A stretch of 64,000 nucleotides of DNA from Saccharicrinis sp963675435. GTDB taxonomy: Bacteria; Bacteroidota; Bacteroidia; Bacteroidales; Marinilabiliaceae. The notes below the pieces were generated by a model. It did no database searches, was not told where the DNA came from, and saw only the letters and a program-made list of their open reading frames with translations. Positions within the stretch are counted from its first letter, which is position 1. Every line of letters starts with the position of its first letter. A program made the translations under genes and the position numbers. This document shows positions 42,521 to 51,147 of this stretch, piece by piece. The stretch is from NCBI GenBank assembly GCA_963675435.1, contig OY776216.1, positions 1,550,001 to 1,614,000 on the forward strand, in the 5' to 3' direction.

Positions 42521-43846
42521 CTAAAATTCAAAAATAACCAATCGTGATCCCTTAGTTGGTTTATTGTTAACTATTGCAGGTTTCCATAGTCCTAACTTTT
42601 TTATTTCCTTTTTTAACGTAGTTGCAAAAGTATCCTCAACAGGAGTAATGATTTTAATATTTGAGATTTCACCTGAGTCTGAAATAAATATGTTTACATG
42701 AATTTTTGTGTTTGAACTATTGGTTGGCAATTCAAGACTACGTTCAATTTTGCGTTTAAACTTTTTATATCCAATTTCAGGATAAGGAATTAAGTTATTT
42801 TCGATTTTATCCTCAGAACTCTTTGTTTCCTGAGTATTTCTCTGCATAGTCCTTTTCTTATGTTGAGTTCCGTAACCTAAGGTTATAACTTCATCTAAAG
42901 CCATAGCATCATCTTCCAATGTTATTTCACCTATTGAGTCGTTTTTTACAAGAAGAGATTTTTGCTTGTAACCTATGAAATCAAAAGTGAGCAGGCTCTC
43001 TTTGTCACGTGTTTGTATAGAAAAATTACCTTTTAGATCAGTTATTGTACCATTGGGTTTTCCTGCTTCAATAATAGTGACGCCAGGTATTGGAGTTCCT
43101 TCTTCGTCAATAACTTTACCATTAAATTGAAAGAAAAAATCTTTTGAAAGAGATTGATCGATATTTTTATTGGCAGAGAGAAGACTACTGTTTGAATCAA
43201 TTTTATTTCCTTCAAGCGTTCCGGTAATAACATTTTTTTGGGTGTCAGAAGCTAGTTCAAACTCTAACTCTTCGTCCATAATGAGATCTGTATCAGCAAT
43301 CTCTATGTTATCCTCTATAATAGGTTGAACTGCTGTTATTTTTATTTGAGGCGTATTGTTTTCCTTTTTGTTGCGTTTGTTTGCCGTTGCTTTATAAGTG
43401 GATTGTTTTTCTTCTATTGTTTCAATTGTTTTAATTTCTTCTTTTTCTTCCTCAATTATTAAAGGTTCTGATTTATTTTCGTCAAAGTTGTTTACAATTA
43501 ACGAATCAGAATCAACAATTTTTTGTTGTTTACTCAATAATGGTTGATTTGTATTTTTGTTTGAAATAAAGAAAAGGGATGTAATTCCAATGATAAAAAG
43601 CAATGAAGCAGCTACTTTCATCCATATAGGAATTGGGTTTTTATTTTTTTGATTAGATATTTTGTTTTCTAATGTCGTGAGGTTATAGATAAGTTGTTGC
43701 AGATCGGTTTTTTCATAGCCCTCCATGGCTTCCATTAAAAAAGGATCCGCTTCCATCTCTCTTTCAAAAGCATACCTTTCCTTGTCTGACAACTCGTTGT
43801 TCAGATACTTTAATATTCTTGATATGTTTTTATTATTATAGGGCAT
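42521..43846 (-). CDS. Composite anti-sigma-like membrane protein with CarboxypepD_reg, GYG segment and TonB C-terminal domain
   Basis: 441 residues. A cytoplasmic N-terminus (~1-70; ILKYLNNELSDKERYAFERE, an anti-sigma-like helix pair) is followed by one TM (~76-95) and an acidic linker. Then come a CarboxypepD_reg-like sandwich (~235-305; GKVIDEEGTPIPGVTIIEAG), the SusC-type segment VITLGYGTQHKKR (~318-330) and a TonB_C-like domain (~365-441; ISDSGEISNIKIITPVEDTF). Its start overlaps the end of the upstream ECF sigma gene by 11 nt, so it is probably the cognate anti-sigma factor. The periplasmic architecture is unusual. Confidence 0.8.
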   Translation of the reverse strand: MPYNNKNISRILKYLNNELSDKERYAFEREMEADPFLMEAMEGYEKTDLQQLIYNLTTLENKISNQKNKNPIPIWMKVAASLLFIIGITSLFFISNKNTNQPLLSKQQKIVDSDSLIVNNFDENKSEPLIIEEEKEEIKTIETIEEKQSTYKATANKRNKKENNTPQIKITAVQPIIEDNIEIADTDLIMDEELEFELASDTQKNVITGTLEGNKIDSNSSLLSANKNIDQSLSKDFFFQFNGKVIDEEGTPIPGVTIIEAGKPNGTITDLKGNFSIQTRDKESLLTFDFIGYKQKSLLVKNDSIGEITLEDDAMALDEVITLGYGTQHKKRTMQRNTQETKSSEDKIENNLIPYPEIGYKKFKRKIERSLELPTNSSNTKIHVNIFISDSGEISNIKIITPVEDTFATTLKKEIKKLGLWKPAIVNNKPTKGSRLVIFEF

Positions 43847-44423
43847 TACTTTTTTCCAGACAGATTTTTAAGTTTCTTTTTGCGTTTTGTATGTAACTCT
43901 TTACTTTATTTATATCAGTTTCCATTTTTATGGAGATCTGTTGATAGGTCATTTCTTTAAAATAAAAGAGTTCAATACTCTCTTTTTGTTGAAATTTTAA
44001 TTTGTTAATACAGTTTTTTAGTGCTTCTTCATTTTGTTTATGATACTCTTCGTCAATAGGATGCGTTTCATACTCAGATTCCATAAAATTTCCGATAAAA
44101 CTTTTTTCATCATCCAAAGAAATGGTGTGGTGCTTTACTTTTCTTAATTCCATTAAGCAATAGTTTTTGGTAACTACATAGAGCCAAGGCCTAAAATGAT
44201 CTATAGTGGAAGTTTTTATCGATAATGAAATTTTTATAAACATCTGAATAACTGCATCTTGAGCATCAGTATCATTTTTTAGATATTTGAGACAAACTCC
44301 AAAAACAAGATCCATGTATCTGCTGTATAATTCGCCAAGAATATCAAGGTCGTGTGATTTCTGGTACAGGTGAAGTAGCTCTGCATCTGACTTATTTTTT
44401 TTGTTAAATTGAAATAGCCTCAT
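43836..44423 (-). CDS. ECF-type RNA polymerase sigma factor
   Basis: 195 residues: sigma region 2 (~25-90; LGELYSRYMDLVFGVCLKYL, AVIQMFIKISLSI) and region 4 (~130-190; KLKFQQKESIELFYFKEMTY, QQISIKMETDINKVKSYIQN). It lacks region 1 and most of region 3, as ECF factors do. It is co-transcribed with the overlapping anti-sigma-like gene. The shared upstream region with the suf operon (540 bp) must contain its promoter. The regulon is unknown. Confidence 0.9.
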   Translation of the reverse strand: MRLFQFNKKNKSDAELLHLYQKSHDLDILGELYSRYMDLVFGVCLKYLKNDTDAQDAVIQMFIKISLSIKTSTIDHFRPWLYVVTKNYCLMELRKVKHHTISLDDEKSFIGNFMESEYETHPIDEEYHKQNEEALKNCINKLKFQQKESIELFYFKEMTYQQISIKMETDINKVKSYIQNAKRNLKICLEKSNAL

Positions 44424-44840
44424 GTATCATAATAAGTGTTGCTAAATGTATAAATATTATTAAGCATTTTCAAAATATTATAATAAAGTAGTATGAAAGC
44501 TGAAGTGGACAAAAAAACAGTAAACAATACTAAAAAAATCATAAAAAATTAGTGATACCCCTAAAAATTGAGGAAATAAATATGATAAATGTTACTTTTA
44601 CAGTTTAAACAATGAAAAATGCCACCTGTTTTATTGTTAGAGTTGTAAATAAATAATTTTGCCCAAATTATTTTGTGAAATTAAGATGTTGATGACTTAG
44701 AATTAACCAACCATCTCTATGGCAAATGCTAGTCATTAGTTTATAATTGCGAAATCAGATTTATGACGATTTGGAGTTTTTAATCTGATAATCAAATAAT
44801 AGGTGAATAGAAAAAATGTTGCTTATTTAGAATGGCTTAA
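44424..44840. other. Intergenic region between the sigma factor gene and the suf operon
   Basis: About 420 bp of very AT-rich sequence. I see no ORF worth calling, no tRNA and no clear terminator. Possible regulatory sites for the two divergent units are not recognisable by eye. The suf promoter lies at its right end. Confidence 0.5.
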
Positions 44841-44872
44841 TTTTATTTAATCTAAATAGTTTGCTAATTTTG
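44841..44872 (+). promoter_or_regulatory. Promoter of the suf operon
   Basis: TAATTTTG (44865-44872) is a full match to the -7 pattern; TTTT (44841-44844) stands 20 nt upstream in place of TTTG. Transcription would start near 44880, leaving a leader of ~85 nt. Confidence 0.55.
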
Positions 44873-44965
44873 CGCATTCAAAGCATGTAATTCAGGTCAT
44901 TTTAAAGAAATCAATAAACACTATTGCAAAATGATTGTTTTAAGATGATTGATAACAAAGTAATT

Positions 44966-46414
44966 ATGGCAGAAGATCAGGATAAAATATTAGAAGAGGT
45001 TACCGGAGGTGAATATAAATATGGTTTTACTACCGATATTGAAACTGAGGTAATTCCCAAAGGGTTGAATGAGGATGTGGTTCGATTGATTTCTCAAAAA
45101 AAGAATGAACCAGAATGGATGTTAGAATATCGGTTGAAAGCTTTTAGCCATTGGTTAAAAATGGAGCAACCAAATTGGGCAAAACTAAATATACCGGAGA
45201 TAGACTTTCAGGATATTATTTATTATGCAGCACCAAAGCAGAAGCCAAAGCTCGACAGTATGGATGATGTGGATCCGGAATTAAAAGCAACTTTCGATAA
45301 ATTGGGTATTCCTTTAGAAGAGCAAAAGGTATTGTCTGGTGTAGCAGTAGATGCAGTAATGGATAGTGTTTCTGTTAAAACCACGTTTAAGGAAACATTA
45401 GCTGAAAAAGGTATTATATTTTGCAGTTTTAGTGAAGCTGTTCAGGAATATCCTGATTTAATTAAAAAATATATGGGATCGGTAGTTCCTTATACCGATA
45501 ATTTTTTTGCGGCATTAAATAATGCGGTTTTTAGCGATGGTTCCTTTGTTTATATACCTAAAGGAGTTCGTTGTCCTATTGAACTTTCCACATACTTTAG
45601 AATTAACGCAACAAATACAGGACAGTTTGAAAGAACATTAATTGTTGCTGATGACGATAGTTATGTAAGTTATCTTGAAGGTTGTACAGCTCCTCAAAGA
45701 GATGAAAATCAGTTGCATGCTGCAATTGTTGAGATTGTTACAATGGATAGAGCAGAAGTGAAGTACTCTACAGTTCAGAACTGGTATCCGGGAGATAAAG
45801 AGGGGAAAGGTGGTATTTATAACTTTGTTACAAAGCGAGCACTTTGTAAGGGAGATTACTCTAAAGTAATGTGGACACAGGTTGAAACTGGTTCAGCTAT
45901 TACTTGGAAATATCCAAGCTGTGTATTGATGGGGAATCATTCAGTTGGAGAGTTTTATTCTGTAGCTGTAACTAATAATTATCAACAGGCTGATACTGGA
46001 ACAAAAATGATTCACATTGGTAAAAATACACGAAGTTTGATTGTTTCAAAAGGTGTTTCTGCAGGAAAAAGTCAGAATAGCTACAGAGGATTAGTGAGAG
46101 TGAATAAAAAAGCAGAGAATGCACGTAATTTTTCACAGTGTGATTCATTATTAATGGGAGATAAATGTGGTGCACATACATTTCCATACCTTGAGATTAA
46201 TAATAGTTCAGCGGTAGTTGAACACGAGGCTACTACTTCAAAAATTGGTGAAGATCAAATCTTTTACTGTAATACACGCGGTCTTTCAACAGAAGATGCA
46301 ATTGGTTTAATTGTAAATGGATATGTGAAGGAAGTAATTAACCAATTACCAATGGAGTTTGCTGTTGAAGCGCAGAAATTATTACAAATTAGTTTAGAGG
46401 GTAGTGTTGGATAA
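44966..46414 (+). CDS. sufB: Fe-S cluster assembly scaffold SufB
   Basis: The ATG at 44966 gives the family start MAEDQDKILEEVTGGEYKYGF and 482 residues; ATG 44945 or TTG 44924 would add 7 or 14 residues. The beta-helix core has LEGCTAPQRDENQLHAAIVE, SYRGLVRVNKKAENARNFSQ with C-DSLLMGDKCGAHTFPYLEI, and EHEATTSKIGEDQIFYCNTR. The conserved Cys and Glu used in cluster assembly (GCTAP; RNFSQCDSLL) are present. First gene of sufBCDSE-sufT. Confidence 0.97.
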   Translation: MAEDQDKILEEVTGGEYKYGFTTDIETEVIPKGLNEDVVRLISQKKNEPEWMLEYRLKAFSHWLKMEQPNWAKLNIPEIDFQDIIYYAAPKQKPKLDSMDDVDPELKATFDKLGIPLEEQKVLSGVAVDAVMDSVSVKTTFKETLAEKGIIFCSFSEAVQEYPDLIKKYMGSVVPYTDNFFAALNNAVFSDGSFVYIPKGVRCPIELSTYFRINATNTGQFERTLIVADDDSYVSYLEGCTAPQRDENQLHAAIVEIVTMDRAEVKYSTVQNWYPGDKEGKGGIYNFVTKRALCKGDYSKVMWTQVETGSAITWKYPSCVLMGNHSVGEFYSVAVTNNYQQADTGTKMIHIGKNTRSLIVSKGVSAGKSQNSYRGLVRVNKKAENARNFSQCDSLLMGDKCGAHTFPYLEINNSSAVVEHEATTSKIGEDQIFYCNTRGLSTEDAIGLIVNGYVKEVINQLPMEFAVEAQKLLQISLEGSVG

Positions 46415-46415
46415 C

Positions 46416-46540
46416 AGACACAAGTAGCAAGTATCAAGTCGAAAGACAAAAATTATCTTGCTAAGCTTTATTATATATTTAATAACAATCAAAATCAGGA
46501 TTCTTAAAAGTCTTAATACTTGTGTCTTGATGCTTGATAC
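46416..46540. repeat. CAAG-rich inverted repeat pair between sufB and sufC
   Basis: AGACACAAGTAGCAAGTATC at 46416-46435 (continuing AAGTC) and, inverted, GTCTTAATACTTGTGTCTTG at 46510-46529 (continuing ATGCTTGATAC) share an irregular (A)CAAGTATCAAG theme. Similar CAAG-rich spacers are, as I recall, frequent between Bacteroidota genes. The arms could pair loosely in the mRNA across the AT-rich middle. Confidence 0.5.
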
Positions 46541-46555
46541 AAAAACAAAAGGATT

Positions 46556-47308
46556 ATGCTAGAGGTAAAAAATTTACATGCCAAAATAGATGAAAAAGAG
46601 ATATTAAGAGGTATAAACTTAACTATTAAACCAGGGGAAGTTCATGCCATTATGGGACCTAATGGTTCAGGAAAGAGTACTTTATCTTCTGTACTAGCCG
46701 GAAGTGAAGTTTTTGAAGTTTCTGAAGGTTCTGCTACTTTTTATGGTAAGAATTTGTTGGAGATGCCAGCTGAAGATAGGGCTCGTGAAGGATTATTTTA
46801 TAGTTTCCAATATCCAGTTGAAATACCAGGTGTTAGTATGGTAAATTTTATGCGAACAGCTGTAAATGAACATCGTAAGTATAATAATGAAAAACCTTTT
46901 TCGGCAAGTGAATTTTTAAAATTAATGCGCGAAAAAAAGAAGTTGGTTGAGATTGATTCTAATTTAACAAATCGTTCTGTTAATGAAGGATTTTCAGGAG
47001 GAGAGAAGAAGAAAAATGAAATTTTTCAGATGGCAATGTTACAACCCAAAGTATCTATTTTGGATGAAACAGATTCAGGTTTGGATATTGATGCATTACG
47101 AATTGTTGCTAATGGTGTAAATAAATTGAAGACAAAAGATAATGCAACAGTAGTGATTACGCACTATCAGCGTTTGTTAGACTATATAGTGCCTGATTTC
47201 GTACATGTTCTTTATAAAGGACGCATTGTAATGTCGGCAGGAAAAGAGCTTGCTCTTGAACTCGAAGAAAAAGGTTACGACTGGATTAAAAAGCAGTTTG
47301 AGGATTAA
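46556..47308 (+). CDS. sufC: Fe-S cluster assembly ATPase SufC
   Basis: 250-residue ABC ATPase: Walker A GPNGSGKST (~34-42), Q-loop YSFQYPVEIPG, signature FSGGEKKKNEIFQMA, Walker B VSILDETDSGLDIDAL and H-loop VITHYQRLL. The ABC signature FSGGEKKKNE and ETDSGLD are specific to SufC. It partners SufB and SufD. Confidence 0.97.
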   Translation: MLEVKNLHAKIDEKEILRGINLTIKPGEVHAIMGPNGSGKSTLSSVLAGSEVFEVSEGSATFYGKNLLEMPAEDRAREGLFYSFQYPVEIPGVSMVNFMRTAVNEHRKYNNEKPFSASEFLKLMREKKKLVEIDSNLTNRSVNEGFSGGEKKKNEIFQMAMLQPKVSILDETDSGLDIDALRIVANGVNKLKTKDNATVVITHYQRLLDYIVPDFVHVLYKGRIVMSAGKELALELEEKGYDWIKKQFED

Positions 47309-47347
47309 CCCGTAAACTACAAGTTTAACTATTAAAATGTTTTAAAG

Positions 47348-48745
47348 ATGAGTATAGCGGGTACAGATATAAAAACAGAAGAAAAATACATTTCTCTTTA
47401 TAAAGAAAATTTGGGGCATTTAAATGTTATTACTTCAGAGGAAGTTGCCAATGAAAGAGAAGCTGCAATAAGTATTTTTGAAGAAAAAGGAATTCCTAAC
47501 CGTAAGGTTGAAAATTATAAATATACAAACTTAAACCCTCAGTTTGAAAGAGATTATGCTTGCGATTTTGAGCATGAGGTGTTTAATCAAAACCTGAGCG
47601 AAGTTTTCAATTGTAATGTTGAAGATCTTGATGCAATTACGGTATATTTAATTAATGGGTGGTATTATAGAAAAAACCAAGTTCCAGAATCATTACCCAA
47701 AGGTGTATTGATGGGAAGCTTTGCTGAGTTTTCAAAATCACATCCTGAAATTTTTAAAACACACTATAATAAATATGCTAAAAATGAAGAAGATAGTTTT
47801 GTAGCATTAAATACAGCTTTTGCTCAAGATGGATTCTTTCTTTATATTCCTAAAGGAGTGGTGATTGAAAAGCCAATTCAGATTGTTAATATCATGAAAT
47901 CGAGTGAAGACTTTATGGCATTCCCTCGAAACTTATTAGTGGTAGAAGAAAATGCTCAGGCTAAAATTATGGTTTGTGAACATACACTTTCTGATAATAA
48001 GTTTTTGGTAAACGGTGTAACAGAAGCATATGTAGATAAAAATGCCGTTTTTGATCTTTATTCTATTCAAAATCAACATAATTTAACAACAAATATTTCA
48101 TCTGTTTTTATTAAACAAAAGCAGCATTCAAGTATACTTACTCACAATCTTACTTTGCATACAGGAGTAACCAGAAACAATGTTTATGTTCATATGGATG
48201 AAGAGTATTGTGAATCAAAAGTTTATGGGTTGTTTGTGTCGGATAAGAGTCAGCATGTGGATAATTTCTCTTTTATTGATCATGCTAAGCCAAATTGTTA
48301 CAGTGAAGAGTTATTTAAAGGTGTATTAGATGATACGGCTACAGGTGCTTTTGCGGGTAAAATTATGGTTCGTCCAGATGCTCAAAAAACAAATGCTTTT
48401 CAGAAAAATGACAACCTGTTATTGACTGATACAGCAAAAATGAACACAAAACCAATGCTTGAGATTTATGCAGATGATGTAAAATGTTCTCATGGAGCAA
48501 CGGTTGGTCAATTGGATGAAAAGTCAATGTTTTATCTTCGTTCACGAGGTATTGGTAAGGATGAAGCAAGAATCTTATTGATGTATGCTTTTGCATATGA
48601 GGTGGTTGAAAAAATTAGAGTAGAGGCTGTTAGAGAACAAATAAGAGGATTGGTAGAGCAAGTGTTCAGAGGTGAGTTAAATAAATGTAACTCCTGTGCA
48701 TTGTGTGGACAAGATGCTTCAGGACAAGGATATACTTGTATGTAA
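47348..48745 (+). CDS. sufD: Fe-S cluster assembly protein SufD with a cysteine-rich C-terminal tail
   Basis: 465 residues. The SufD/SufB-type beta-helix fold is shown by LNTAFAQDGFFLYIPKGVVI, VEENAQAKIMVCEHTLSDNK, QKNDNLLLTDTAKMNTKPML with EIYADDVKCSHGATVGQLDE and MFYLRSRGIGKDEARILL. After the usual C-terminal helix (EQIRGLVEQVFRGEL) comes a short tail, NKCNSCALCGQDASGQGYTC, with four cysteines that could bind metal or a cluster. Stop codon 5 nt before the sufS start. Confidence 0.95.
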   Translation: MSIAGTDIKTEEKYISLYKENLGHLNVITSEEVANEREAAISIFEEKGIPNRKVENYKYTNLNPQFERDYACDFEHEVFNQNLSEVFNCNVEDLDAITVYLINGWYYRKNQVPESLPKGVLMGSFAEFSKSHPEIFKTHYNKYAKNEEDSFVALNTAFAQDGFFLYIPKGVVIEKPIQIVNIMKSSEDFMAFPRNLLVVEENAQAKIMVCEHTLSDNKFLVNGVTEAYVDKNAVFDLYSIQNQHNLTTNISSVFIKQKQHSSILTHNLTLHTGVTRNNVYVHMDEEYCESKVYGLFVSDKSQHVDNFSFIDHAKPNCYSEELFKGVLDDTATGAFAGKIMVRPDAQKTNAFQKNDNLLLTDTAKMNTKPMLEIYADDVKCSHGATVGQLDEKSMFYLRSRGIGKDEARILLMYAFAYEVVEKIRVEAVREQIRGLVEQVFRGELNKCNSCALCGQDASGQGYTCM

Positions 48746-48749
48746 TGCT

Positions 48750-49970
48750 ATGGCAATAGATATAAAAAAAATAAGAGCTCAGTTTCCTATTCTTGATAGT
48801 GAAGTTCATGGAAAACCTTTAGCATATTTTGATAATGCAGCAACTACGCATAAACCAGAGCGAGTTGTAAATAAAGTGAATGAGGTATATTATACTTTAA
48901 ATAGTAATATACATAGGGGTGTGCATTACCTAAGTAATCAGGCAACACTTGCATATGAAGAGGCTAGAAATAAAGTACAACACTTTTTAAATGCAAGTCA
49001 GTCGTATGAGGTTATTTTTACTTCAGGAGCAACAGCTGCAATCAATTTACTGGCTACTTCATTTGGCGACACTTATATAGAAGAAGGTGATGAAATCATC
49101 CTTTCAACAATGGAGCATCACTCTAATATTGTGCCATGGCAAATGATGTGTAAAAGAAAAAAAGCAGTTTTAAAAGTAATTCCAATCAATCAAAAGGGAG
49201 AACTGGATTTAGAAGCTTTTGATGCACTATTGTCTGATAAAACAAAACTTGTTGCTGTTACTTATGTTTCAAATGCATTAGGGACAGAGAATCCTGTTCA
49301 GGAAATAATCAAACGTACGCATCAAAATAATTCATTAATTATGGTTGATGCTTCACAGGCAGTTCAGCATCTTAAAGTTGATGTACAGGAATTGGATGTG
49401 GACTTTTTGGTGTTCTCAGGTCATAAAATATATGGACCAACAGGTACGGGTGCCCTATATGGAAGGGAAAAGTTATTAAATGAAATGGAACCTTGGCAAG
49501 GTGGAGGTGAAATGATAAAAACAGTCACTTTTGAAGAGACAACTTTTAATGAACTTCCGTTTAAATTTGAAGCAGGAACCCCTAATATAGCAGGAGCTAT
49601 AGGTTTAGGAGAGGCCATTGATTTTGTTTCTGAAATAGGTATCGAAAATATTGCTGAATACGAGCACGAATTACTTACTTATGCTACAGAAAAGTTAAAT
49701 ACAATTGACGGTATGAGAATATTTGGTACTTCAGAGCATAAGTCAAGTGTGATTTCGTTTCTAGTTAAGGAGATTCATCCTTTTGATATGGGGACAATGT
49801 TAGATAAGATGGGATTGGCAGTAAGAACAGGTCATCATTGTGCACAACCAATTATGGATTATTTCGGAATCCCTGGAACCTTAAGAGCTTCTTTTGCAGT
49901 TTATAATACGAAAGAGGAAATTGATAGGCTAGTAGAAGGAATAGCAAAGGTGGCTATGTTGTTTGGGTAA
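48750..49970 (+). CDS. sufS: Cysteine desulfurase SufS
   Basis: The ATG at 48750 (MAIDIKKIRAQFPILDSEV) gives 406 residues; the longer frame from 48696 would run inside sufD. Type II desulfurase motifs: YFDNAATTHKP, TSGATAAINLLA, TMEHHSNIVPWQ, the PLP lysine in VFSGHKIYGPTGTGALYG, and the catalytic Cys in VRTGHHCAQPIMDYF. It supplies persulfide sulfur to SufE and SufB. Confidence 0.97.
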   Translation: MAIDIKKIRAQFPILDSEVHGKPLAYFDNAATTHKPERVVNKVNEVYYTLNSNIHRGVHYLSNQATLAYEEARNKVQHFLNASQSYEVIFTSGATAAINLLATSFGDTYIEEGDEIILSTMEHHSNIVPWQMMCKRKKAVLKVIPINQKGELDLEAFDALLSDKTKLVAVTYVSNALGTENPVQEIIKRTHQNNSLIMVDASQAVQHLKVDVQELDVDFLVFSGHKIYGPTGTGALYGREKLLNEMEPWQGGGEMIKTVTFEETTFNELPFKFEAGTPNIAGAIGLGEAIDFVSEIGIENIAEYEHELLTYATEKLNTIDGMRIFGTSEHKSSVISFLVKEIHPFDMGTMLDKMGLAVRTGHHCAQPIMDYFGIPGTLRASFAVYNTKEEIDRLVEGIAKVAMLFG

Positions 49971-50030
49971 AGCTTTAAAAATTATCATCTTTGTTGACTA
50001 AAAATTTGATATTTAGAAATAATATAAGAA

Positions 50031-50453
50031 ATGACAATACAAGAAATTCAAGAGGAAATAGTTGAGGAGTTTACTTCATTTGATGAATGGATGGATAAAT
50101 ATGCTTACTTGATTGAATTAGGTAATGATCTGGAACCTTTTGATGATCAATATAGATTAGATCAGAATTTATTAGATGGATGCCAGTCTAAAGTGTGGTT
50201 ACATGCTTGGGAAGAAGATGGCAAAATTTATTATATGGGTGATAGCGATGCAATTATTGTAAAGGGTATTGTGGCATTGATGATAAGAGCGTTATCAGGT
50301 CAAAAACCTGAAGATATATTAAATAATGAGTTGTCTTTTGTTGATCAAATAGGTTTGAAAGAGCATCTTTCACCTACACGTTCAAATGGATTAGTTGCCA
50401 TGATTAAGCAAATGCGATTATTTGCTTTGGCATTTAAAGCCAAACAGGCATAA
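50031..50453 (+). CDS. sufE: SufE-family sulfur acceptor
   Basis: 140 residues. The reactive cysteine lies in NLLDGCQSKVWLHAWEEDGK (~50), as in SufE/CsdE, and SGQKPEDILNNELSFVDQIG is typical of the family. It takes the persulfide from SufS. It lies 60 nt after sufS in the operon. Confidence 0.95.
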   Translation: MTIQEIQEEIVEEFTSFDEWMDKYAYLIELGNDLEPFDDQYRLDQNLLDGCQSKVWLHAWEEDGKIYYMGDSDAIIVKGIVALMIRALSGQKPEDILNNELSFVDQIGLKEHLSPTRSNGLVAMIKQMRLFALAFKAKQA

Positions 50454-50526
50454 ACTTTATGTAAAATTGAGTGTTAGATAACAAATTAAAGTATTTTAAA
50501 TCTCAACACATCAGATACTAATTATT

Positions 50527-50844
50527 ATGACAAACGAATTTTTATCAATAGAAGAAGAAATAGTAAATACATTAAAAACTATTTTTGATCCGGAGATTCC
50601 TGTCAATATTTATGATTTAGGATTAATTTATGAAGTAAATGTTGATGAAGAAGGTAAGGCCAGAATTGTGATGACATTGACATCACCAAACTGTCCTGTT
50701 GCTGAATCAATGCCGGAAGAAGTGTTTGATAAAGTGAGCGCAGTGGAGGGGGTTTCACACGTTGATGTGAACCTGACTTTTGATCCTCCATGGACAAAGG
50801 ATATGCTGTCAGATGAAGCTTTGCTAGAGCTTGGGTTGCTTTAG
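50527..50844 (+). CDS. sufT: SufT/MIP18-like (DUF59) Fe-S maturation protein
   Basis: 105 residues: a complete DUF59 domain with TIFDPEIPVNIYDLGLIYEV, LTSPNCPVAESMPEEV (conserved Cys) and VNLTFDPPWTKDMLSDEAL. In many bacteria this protein ends the suf operon and supports cluster delivery. A strong terminator follows. Confidence 0.93.
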   Translation: MTNEFLSIEEEIVNTLKTIFDPEIPVNIYDLGLIYEVNVDEEGKARIVMTLTSPNCPVAESMPEEVFDKVSAVEGVSHVDVNLTFDPPWTKDMLSDEALLELGLL

Positions 50845-50870
50845 AGTTTGTCAATTAAAATATTAAAAGG

Positions 50871-50902
50871 TCCTTATTCAATGATTTGAATAAGGATTTT
50901 TT
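50871..50902 (+). terminator. Intrinsic terminator of the suf operon
   Basis: TCCTTATTCAA-TGAT-TTGAATAAGGA stem followed by eight T. Confidence 0.9.
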
Positions 50903-51147
50903 TTGTCATAAATTAATTGATGAATTTTAAAATTACGGCCATTAGTTTTCTATGCTGAAATCGATTAATTCTTTATTGGTCTCAATTGTCGGATGAATTT
51001 TTACAAAGTAAAAAGAAAACCACTGTTTTCAGACAGTCCTTTAATTCATCGGACTTTAGTCTGATGTCGATTAAAACTACGCAATGATTCCGTGGTATTT
51101 TGTTTCAACTATGGATAATAGTACGAATTTGATTATTTTAACAAAAA
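50903..51147. other. Intergenic region between sufT and queG with small inverted segments
   Basis: It holds AGTCC-tttaattcatc-GGACT and a loosely paired TCGGATGAATT / AATTCATCGGA over ~55 nt (around 50989-51055), plus two related TCGATTAA words (50959 and 51068 regions). No ORF and no recognisable promoter. Possibly a degenerate repeat. Confidence 0.35.
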
